DNA from: Serpentinimonas sp.
GTDB taxonomy: Bacteria; Pseudomonadota; Gammaproteobacteria; Burkholderiales; Burkholderiaceae_C
Length of the DNA stretch: 14,012 bases
Reading direction: 5' to 3'
Assembly: GCA_025458665.1 (NCBI GenBank)
Contig: JALOSG010000047.1
Coordinates: forward strand, 1-14,012
Of this stretch, positions 9,297-14,012 are shown piece after piece. The position numbers and the translations under genes are program-made. Position 1 is the first letter of the stretch; each line of letters begins with the position of its first letter. The notes beneath the pieces are model-generated. The model was not told where the DNA came from. It made no database searches and was given only the letters and a program-made list of their open reading frames with translations.

Positions 9297-10075
9297 TACT
9301 GGATCTTGGCCTTGGCGCGCAGGTCTTCCTGGAACTTCACCATGCGTTGCTGCATGAGTTCCTGCTCGATCTCGGGCTTCAGCTCTTCCAGCGAGGGGAG
9401 CTGAGCCGCGCGGATATCGTCCACCCGGATGATGTGCCAGCCAAACTGGCTGCGCACCGGGGCTTTCGTCATTTCGCCTTTGCCCAACTTGACCATGGCT
9501 TCGGAGTATTCGGTCACGAAGCTGGCCGCGGTAGCCCAGTCCAGGTCGCCGCCGTTGGCGCCAGAACCGGGGTCCAGGGATTTGGCCTTGGCGATGTCTT
9601 CGAACTTCTGGCCGCCCTGGATGGCGGCGATGATGGCCTTGGCCTCGGCTTCGTCCGCCACCAGAATATGGCGCGAGCGGAATTCCTGCCCTGCGTTGGC
9701 CGCGGTGAACTTGTCGTACTCGGCCTTCACTTCCGCAGCGGTCACGGGATTCTTGCGCTGGTAGTCGGCAAACAGCTCCCGGATCAGGATGGTCTGCGAG
9801 GCCAGTTCCATCTGGCTTTTGTATTCCTTGCTGTTCTTCAGGCCGCGCTTCTCTGCTTCCTGCATGAACACTTCGCGCGCAATCACCTCTTCTTTCAACT
9901 GCTCGCGCAGGGCGGCGTCCACCGGGCGGCCAGAACGCTCCACCTGCTGCGCCAAGGCATCGAGCCGGGCAGAGGGTACGGGCTTGCCATTCACGATGGC
10001 CAGGTTCTGTGCCCAGGCGGGGGCGGAGAAGACCACGGTGGTGGCCAGTGCAACAGCGGTAAGAATGTGTTTCAT
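9296..10075 (-). CDS. Periplasmic parvulin-type peptidylprolyl isomerase (Par27-like)
   Basis: This is a secreted cis-trans prolyl isomerase and probable chaperone for outer-membrane or periplasmic proteins. The 259-residue precursor has a clear signal peptide: Lys2-His3, a hydrophobic core, then a signal-peptidase site after APAWA, with cleavage likely between residues 22 and 23. An N-terminal SurA-like helical region follows (about 23-130). The PpiC/parvulin domain is at about 133-221, with RHILV (135-139), GGDLDW (175-180) and FGWHIIRVDD (211-220). A charged C-terminal helix ends the protein. There is no lipobox cysteine. Size and layout resemble Bordetella pertussis Par27, recalled from knowledge and not searched. 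It follows bolA by 92 nt, with no clear Shine-Dalgarno before the ATG. It could be the last gene of the selO operon or have its own promoter. Confidence 0.9.
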   Translation of the reverse strand: MKHILTAVALATTVVFSAPAWAQNLAIVNGKPVPSARLDALAQQVERSGRPVDAALREQLKEEVIAREVFMQEAEKRGLKNSKEYKSQMELASQTILIRELFADYQRKNPVTAAEVKAEYDKFTAANAGQEFRSRHILVADEAEAKAIIAAIQGGQKFEDIAKAKSLDPGSGANGGDLDWATAASFVTEYSEAMVKLGKGEMTKAPVRSQFGWHIIRVDDIRAAQLPSLEELKPEIEQELMQQRMVKFQEDLRAKAKIQ

Positions 10076-10167
10076 GGAGCGGTTCAGGGGGGAAAAAACG
10101 GATGTGAAGACGAAAAAACGGGGAGGCGGTGGACGGTTGGGCGCAGATGCTGCTGCAGGATGCCAGT
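10076..10167 (-). other. Gap between bolA and parvulin gene with two T6 runs
   Basis: Read on the minus strand, this 92-nt gap holds two CCGTTTTTTC blocks about 20 nt apart (plus-strand runs of A near 10093-10098 and 10114-10119). T-runs are typical of terminator tails, but I find no stable G/C stem directly before either one. Possible roles are a weak or Rho-assisted end for bolA or a leader for the parvulin gene. No confident promoter is visible. Confidence 0.3.
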
Positions 10168-10467
10168 TCAGGGCGCAGGACGCAGGATTTCTATGGCCAG
10201 CGCGTGCAGGCCCGCGTCGATGTAACCCTTCAAGGCATCATACACAAGGCGGTGGGCCTGTACCCGGCTCACACCCGCCAGGGCCGGAGCGGCAATACGC
10301 ACCCGGAAGTGGGTGCCATAGCCCAGGCCATTGGCGCCCGCATGGCCCGCATGGTCGGCGCTTTCGTCCAGCACCTCCAGCGCGGTGGGCTGCAGGGCGG
10401 CTTGCAAGGTAGCGGTAATGGCCGCCGCGGTGGGAACGAAATCCTCTACGGGAGGCTGCGCGCTCAT
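10168..10467 (-). CDS. bolA: BolA family protein
   Basis: BolA proteins bind monothiol glutaredoxins through a shared [2Fe-2S] cluster and affect iron-sulfur trafficking, cell shape and stress responses. This one is 99 residues, normal for the family. It has the helix-turn-helix-like class II KH fold pattern, with ALEVLDESADHAGHAG, then GTHFRVRI (51-58), and the family signature RVQAHRLVYDAL with the invariant His72. The frame is open upstream, but ATG 10467 is chosen because it overlaps the yciB stop as ATGA (4 nt), a standard sign of translational coupling. The parvulin gene follows after 92 nt. The subgroup (BolA against IbaG) is not certain. The His-rich loop before GTHFRV is closer to true BolA. 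Confidence 0.92.
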   Translation of the reverse strand: MSAQPPVEDFVPTAAAITATLQAALQPTALEVLDESADHAGHAGANGLGYGTHFRVRIAAPALAGVSRVQAHRLVYDALKGYIDAGLHALAIEILRPAP

Positions 10468-10997
10468 GCTTCCTCCTCCTTCAGGTACTTGGCCACATAC
10501 AGGCCTTGCCCCACCAGGAACACCACAGGAAACACATAGCCCCAGAGCTTGAAGTTCACCCAGGCTTCCGTGGAAAAAGCCACCGCCACATACGCGTTGA
10601 TGGCCGCCATGAAGAAAAAGTAGCCTATCCACGCCACCGCCAGGCGGTCCCACACGCCCTGAGGCAGCTTGAGCTGGGAGCCCAGCAGCATGTGCAGCAG
10701 GTTCTTCTTCCAGCCCCACAGTGCGGCGGCCAGCACAATGGCCATGCTCGCGTACAGCACGGTGGGCTTCCACTTGATGAAACGTTCGTCCTGCAGCACC
10801 AGCGTGAGGGCACCAAACACCAGCACCAGTACCAGCGTGACCTTCTGCAGGGTTTGCAGCTTCTTGTCGATACCGTAGATCAGTGCGGTCTGTACCACCG
10901 TGGCCCCCATCAGCACGGCGGTGGCTGCGTAGATGTCGTACAGCTTGAAGGCGCCGAAGAACAGCAGGATGGGGAAGAAATCGATCAGAAAGCGCAT
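10464..10997 (-). CDS. yciB: Inner-membrane septation protein A (YciB/IspZ family)
   Basis: YciB is a polytopic inner-membrane protein linked to cell-envelope synthesis and septation. The product is 177 residues (E. coli 179) and almost entirely hydrophobic, with about five membrane spans. Family hallmarks are the N-terminus FLIDFFPILLFF, YDIYAATA, the loop with DERFIKWKPTVLY, and the C-terminal FKLWGYVFP block. The frame is open 13 codons upstream into msrB, but ATG 10997 gives the family N-terminus and lies 7 nt after the msrB stop. Its own stop overlaps the bolA start (ATGA). The purine stretch AGGGA lies about 10 nt before the ATG, a rather distant ribosome site. Confidence 0.95.
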   Translation of the reverse strand: MRFLIDFFPILLFFGAFKLYDIYAATAVLMGATVVQTALIYGIDKKLQTLQKVTLVLVLVFGALTLVLQDERFIKWKPTVLYASMAIVLAAALWGWKKNLLHMLLGSQLKLPQGVWDRLAVAWIGYFFFMAAINAYVAVAFSTEAWVNFKLWGYVFPVVFLVGQGLYVAKYLKEEEA

Positions 10998-11004
10998 GTG
11001 GCGA

Positions 11005-11481
11005 TTATCCCTGCCCCTGGCCATCCGGCTTGCCACCCGATGGGTTGCCGGGCGTGAAGTCCAGCGACGCCGAGTTCATGCAATAGCGCAGGCCAGTGGG
11101 GGCCGGGCCGTCCTCGAACACATGGCCCAGGTGCGCACCGCACTGGCTGCACACGGTTTCCACCCGCACCATGCCGTAGCTGCGGTCCTCTATCTCGGTG
11201 ATGGACCCCGGCACCGCCAGAGAAAAACTGGGCCAGCCACAGCCGGCGTCGAACTTGGTGTCGCTGTCGAACAGCTTCTGGCCGCAGCACACGCAGTGGT
11301 AGCTGCCATCGGCCCACACGCGCTCGTACTTGCCGGTGTAGGGCCGCTCGGTGTGGGCGCGCCGGGTCACCTCGAACACCAGAGGCTCGGCGTGCCCTTC
11401 GCGCTGGCGCGCTTGCAGGTGTTCGCGCCACTCGGCATCGGTTTTCTGAATGGGGAAGTGGCGGTGGTTTGGAGCACTCAT
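11005..11481 (-). CDS. msrB: Peptide-methionine (R)-S-oxide reductase MsrB
   Basis: MsrB reduces the R epimer of methionine sulfoxide in proteins, using thioredoxin as electron source. The product has 158 residues, longer than E. coli MsrB (137) through N- and C-terminal extensions. The last is a Gly/Pro/Lys tail (GNPSGGKPDGQGQG). All key residues are present: two zinc CxxC pairs (Cys63/Cys66 and Cys111/Cys114), GCGWPSF with the likely recycling Cys81, HLGHVFEDGP, and catalytic Cys134 in RYCMNSASL. Spacing of Cys81 to Cys134 (53) fits the two-cysteine mechanism. No signal peptide is seen, so it is cytosolic. ATG 11481 is chosen over an in-frame upstream ATG at 11514 because it overlaps the selO stop as ATGA, implying coupled translation. 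Confidence 0.97.
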   Translation of the reverse strand: MSAPNHRHFPIQKTDAEWREHLQARQREGHAEPLVFEVTRRAHTERPYTGKYERVWADGSYHCVCCGQKLFDSDTKFDAGCGWPSFSLAVPGSITEIEDRSYGMVRVETVCSQCGAHLGHVFEDGPAPTGLRYCMNSASLDFTPGNPSGGKPDGQGQG

Positions 11482-12989
11482 GATGAACAGGAAATCTCGA
11501 TGTGGGCGGCCCAATCGGGCGGGAAATCACTCAGGGCCATCGCGCCCAGGCGGGTCGGCTGCGCAGGGTCGTCGTGCGCATGGTAAGGCCGTTCCAGCGC
11601 CGACCGCAGGCTACCCACAGAACCATAGCGGCCCGCGCGGGCTTCCCGAATGGCGATTTCACCCAGGTGGTTGCGCAGCACCACGCTGGGGTTGGTGGCC
11701 AGCATGCGGGCTTGCGTGGCGGCACTGTCTGGTGCGGCTTCTTTCTGGTGGCGTTCCGCCCAGGCCCTCGCCCAGGTGTCGAAGCCGTCGCGCTGGATGA
11801 ACAGGTCGCGCACCGGGCCAGCGGGTGTTTCCGGGTGGCTCAACAGGCCTGGGGCGTGCTGGCTCAGACGGCGCCAGAAAATGGTGTGGTCCACGCGGTC
11901 GGCGGCCAGCAGGCGCAGCAGGTTCTCCAGCAGCGTTTCATCGCCCGGCTGCATAGCCTCCAGGCCCAGCTTGGCGTTCATGGCCTGCAGATAGGCGGTG
12001 GGGAAATCGGCCTTGTAAGGCTCCAGCGCGTCGAGCGCCAGTTGCTGGTCGGGGATGAGGGGCAGCAGCGCCTGCCCCAGGCAGAACAGGTTCCAGTAGG
12101 CCACATTGGGCTGCCTGCCAAAGGCGTAGCGGCCGCCGGTGTCGGAATGGTTGCAGATGTGGGCCGGGTCGTAGGCGTCCAGGAACTGGAAGGGCCCGTA
12201 GTCGATGGTGAGGCCCAGAATGCTCATGTTGTCGGTATTCATGACGCCGTGGCAAAAGCCGACCGCCTGCCACTGGGCCAGCAGCCGTGCGGTGCGCTGT
12301 GTCACGGCCGCCAGAAAAGCAGCGTAGGGGTTGCCGCCGTGCTGTTCCAGCACTTCAGGGCTGCGGCACTCGGGGTAGAAGTGGTCGATCACGAAATCGG
12401 CCAACTGGCGCAGTTCGGCGTGCAGGCCGTGGTGGCTGAAATGCTCGAAGTGCCCAAACCGGATGAAGCTGGGCGCCCAGCGGGTCACCACCGCCGCGGT
12501 TTCCACCTCCTCGCGGCGTACCGGCGCGGGCGAACCGGTGACGCACAGCGCCCGCGTGGTGGGAATACCCAGCGCGTGCATGGCCTCGCTGCACAGGAAT
12601 TCCCGGATGGAACTGCGCAGCACCGCACGCCCATCGCCCATGCGGGAGTAGGGCGTGAGCCCGGCGCCTTTCAACTGCACCTCGAACAGGCCAGTGGGGG
12701 CGGCGCGGTCGCCCAGCAGCAGCGCACGGCCATCGCCCAGCTGCCCGGCCCAATGCCCAAACTGGTGGCCGCTGTACACGCTGGCCAGGGGCGATGATCC
12801 CGGCGCGAGCGCGCTGCCGGTGAGCGCGTGGAGCACGGCTGGATCGGAATCCCAGCCGTCGGGCAAACCCAGTGCCTGCGCCGAGGCCGCGCTGGTATCT
12901 ACCCAGCTGGGCTCGGGCAGGGCTGTGGGGCCCAGGCGTGTGTAGAAGGCCGGGCCCAGGGATTCGAATCGGCTGGCTTGCAGTTGCAT
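11478..12989 (-). CDS. selO: SelO family protein AMPylase (YdiU/UPF0061), Cys-ending form
   Basis: SelO is a pseudokinase-fold enzyme that transfers AMP from ATP, bound in flipped orientation, onto protein hydroxyls. In E. coli it acts in redox homeostasis. The product is 503 residues, a normal length. Visible hallmarks are SVYSGHQFGHWAGQLGDGRA, VQLKGAGLTPYSR with Lys107, the active-site HGVMNTDN (247-254, Asp253/Asn254), and DYGPFQF with metal-binding Asp263. It ends in SCSS with Cys501, where animal orthologues carry selenocysteine. That codon is TGT, so no recoding is needed. An ATG at 13019 would give a 10-residue N-terminal extension. I prefer ATG 12989 because MQLQASRFESLGPAFY looks like the family start and a -10-like GACAAT lies between the two. 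The stop overlaps the msrB start by 4 nt. Confidence 0.95.
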   Translation of the reverse strand: MQLQASRFESLGPAFYTRLGPTALPEPSWVDTSAASAQALGLPDGWDSDPAVLHALTGSALAPGSSPLASVYSGHQFGHWAGQLGDGRALLLGDRAAPTGLFEVQLKGAGLTPYSRMGDGRAVLRSSIREFLCSEAMHALGIPTTRALCVTGSPAPVRREEVETAAVVTRWAPSFIRFGHFEHFSHHGLHAELRQLADFVIDHFYPECRSPEVLEQHGGNPYAAFLAAVTQRTARLLAQWQAVGFCHGVMNTDNMSILGLTIDYGPFQFLDAYDPAHICNHSDTGGRYAFGRQPNVAYWNLFCLGQALLPLIPDQQLALDALEPYKADFPTAYLQAMNAKLGLEAMQPGDETLLENLLRLLAADRVDHTIFWRRLSQHAPGLLSHPETPAGPVRDLFIQRDGFDTWARAWAERHQKEAAPDSAATQARMLATNPSVVLRNHLGEIAIREARAGRYGSVGSLRSALERPYHAHDDPAQPTRLGAMALSDFPPDWAAHIEISCSS

Positions 12990-12995
12990 GGGGGT

Positions 12996-13001
12996 ATTGT
13001 C
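12996..13001 (-). promoter_or_regulatory. Candidate -10 element GACAAT before selO
   Basis: On the minus strand GACAAT is followed by ACCCCC and the selO ATG, a 6-nt spacer with no Shine-Dalgarno. Transcription from it would start at or near the A of the ATG. A convincing -35 is not visible. It mirrors the moaD arrangement and argues for the start at 12989 over 13019. Confidence 0.35.
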
Positions 13002-13110
13002 CGGCAGGCGCCCATGCATCCCCTGGCGTTGGCCCCAGAGGCCTGAACGCAGCAGGGTTTACCGTGATGGCGCCCCGGCGACAAAAAGGCGATATTTCCG
13101 AGTGGACAAT

Positions 13111-13147
13111 TTGCTGTCCCCGCAACCCCATACCTAGATTCTGGAGA
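13111..13147 (+). promoter_or_regulatory. Possible promoter and Shine-Dalgarno for the acyl-CoA ligase gene
   Basis: TTGCTG (13111-13116) and TAGATT (13135-13140), with an 18-nt spacer, are a weak sigma-70-like pair in the divergent selO/ligase region. GGAGA (13143-13147) sits 5 nt before the ATG at 13153 and is a good ribosome site. If the -10 call is right, it leaves almost no room before the Shine-Dalgarno. GACAAT at 13105-13110 is an alternative -10 with a more normal leader. The ribosome site is more secure than the promoter. Confidence 0.35.
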
Positions 13148-13152
13148 ACCTG

Positions 13153-14012
13153 ATGCTTGGCCTGATGCAAGACGACCCGCTGCTCATTTCCGACCTGATC
13201 GAGCATGCGGAGCGCCACCATGGCGATGTGGAGATCGTGTCCCGCCGCACCGAAGGCGACATCCACCGCACCACCTACGGGCAAGCTGCCGCCCGTTCGC
13301 GCCAGCTCGCCGGCGCACTGGACGCCATGGGCCTGGCCCACAGCGACCGCGTAGCCTCCCTGGCCTGGAACGGCTACCGGCATTTCGAGATGTACTTTGG
13401 CGTGAGCGGTTCGGGCCGGGTACTGCACACCATCAACCCGCGCCTCATCCCCGAGCAGATTGCCTGGATCGTGAACCACGCACAGGACCAGGCGCTGTTC
13501 TTCGACACCACCTTCTGGCCCATCGTGAAAGCGGTGGCCGCCAAGTGCCCCACCGTGAAAGCCTGGGTGGCCTTGTGCGACGACGCGACACTGGCCAAGC
13601 TGACGCAAGACGGCAGCGTGGACAAGCTGTACAGCTACGAAGCCCTGATTGGCGGCCAGCCGACCCACTACGCGTGGCCGCGCTTCGATGACAACGACGC
13701 TTCGAGCATGTGCTACACCAGTGGCACCACGGGCAACCCCAAGGCGGTGCTGTACAGCCACAAGTCCACCATCCTGCATGCCTACGCCGCGGCCCTGCCC
13801 GACGTGATGTGCCTGAGCGCGCGCGACTGCGTGCTGCCGGTGGTGCCCATGTTCCATGTGAACGCCTGGGGCATTCCGTATTCCGCCTGTGCAGTGGGTT
13901 GCAAGCTGGTGTTCCCGGGGCCGGCACTCGACGGCAAGTCGGTCTACGAGTTGCTGGACACCGAAAAGGTCACCATGGCCGCCGGAGTACCCACGGTGTG
14001 GCAGATGCTGCT
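13153..14012 (+). CDS. AlkK-like medium/long-chain acyl-CoA ligase, N-terminal part
   Basis: This is an adenylate-forming enzyme that activates a fatty acid with ATP and joins it to coenzyme A. The window ends after 286 codons, so roughly half of the expected ~540-550 residues is missing and no stop is seen. The visible part has the AMP-binding P-loop YTSGTTGNPKAVLYSHKS (from residue 188, Lys197) and the PMFHVNAWGIPYS motif. From memory it resembles Pseudomonas AlkK along its length (an MLG start, HTINPRL, YTSGTTGNPK, VVPMFHVNAWG). The P-loop has Ala198 where AlkK has Gly. ATG 13153 has GGAGA just upstream and matches the AlkK N-terminus. A methylmercaptopropionate-CoA ligase (DmdB type) is an alternative, since those share the same motifs. 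It is transcribed divergently from selO. Confidence 0.92.
   Translation, partial: MLGLMQDDPLLISDLIEHAERHHGDVEIVSRRTEGDIHRTTYGQAAARSRQLAGALDAMGLAHSDRVASLAWNGYRHFEMYFGVSGSGRVLHTINPRLIPEQIAWIVNHAQDQALFFDTTFWPIVKAVAAKCPTVKAWVALCDDATLAKLTQDGSVDKLYSYEALIGGQPTHYAWPRFDDNDASSMCYTSGTTGNPKAVLYSHKSTILHAYAAALPDVMCLSARDCVLPVVPMFHVNAWGIPYSACAVGCKLVFPGPALDGKSVYELLDTEKVTMAAGVPTVWQML

Noticed and set aside
11004..11009. GATAAT 6 nt before the yciB ATG as a third leaderless promoter
   Set aside because: The hexamer contains the msrB stop codon TAA, and the genes are 7 nt apart, so the match is confounded. Co-translation after msrB is the simpler reading.
11478..11489. Possible selenocysteine recoding at the selO C-terminus
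   Set aside because: The residue at the Sec position is encoded by TGT (Cys501), followed by two serines and a normal TGA stop. No recoding signal is required.
11502..12797. 431-codon plus-strand frame opposite selO
   Set aside because: This is an antisense shadow of selO, which carries all its catalytic motifs in the other strand's frame.
12987..13019. Longer selO start at 13019
   Set aside because: It would add ten residues before the family N-terminus and place the start upstream of the -10-like hexamer. 12989 fits better.
13032..13048. GGCC-rich short inverted repeats in the selO/ligase divergent region
   Set aside because: GGCC is self-complementary and common in DNA this GC-rich. The stems are only 4 bp and several alternative pairings exist.
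12355..13857. 500-codon minus-strand frame spanning selO and the acyl-CoA ligase
   Set aside because: It crosses the divergent promoter region and overlaps two confident genes in other frames or strands. It exists only because stops are rare in GC-rich DNA.

Overview
The window looks like ordinary core chromosome of a high-GC betaproteobacterium, most likely Burkholderiales and probably the Comamonadaceae (Acidovorax-like). This rests on the strong G/C bias at third codon positions, the hom-thrC block without thrB, and a Bordetella Par27-like parvulin beside bolA and yciB. The taxon is inferred from gene content and codon style, not from a database match. I see no insertion sequence, phage gene, CRISPR array, tRNA or rRNA.

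Positions 3-6531 (+ strand) form a tight run: an AlaA-type aminotransferase, homoserine dehydrogenase (hom), an unrecognised 104-residue membrane protein, threonine synthase (thrC), then moeA, moaD and moaE. Gaps are 46, 20, 56, -1, 40 and 2 nt, so an amino-acid block (alanine and threonine) is fused by position to a molybdenum-cofactor block. thrC and moeA share one base. The homoserine kinase needed between hom and thrC is not in the window. Also absent are moaA, moaC, mog and moeB.

Positions 6532-9262 hold clpB, the ClpB disaggregase, behind a good sigma-32-type heat-shock promoter. clpB runs head-on into a minus-strand group.

Positions 9296-12989 (- strand), read from right to left, are selO (protein AMPylase), msrB (methionine-R-sulfoxide reductase), yciB (inner-membrane septation protein A), bolA (Fe-S/redox partner) and a periplasmic parvulin prolyl isomerase. 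selO/msrB and yciB/bolA each overlap by the 4-nt ATGA arrangement, and msrB/yciB are 7 nt apart. This suggests one transcript with a thiol/methionine redox-repair flavour at its front.

Positions 12990-13152 are a divergent promoter region. From 13153 to the window edge runs the first part of an AlkK-like medium/long-chain acyl-CoA ligase.

I did not find a clearly new multi-gene system. The points most worth a second look are the coupled selO-msrB redox pair, the -10-like hexamers placed 6-7 nt before the moaD and selO start codons (possible leaderless mRNAs), the conserved internal GTG in clpB, the unknown membrane protein inside the threonine block, and the restricted context of rare ATA codons.
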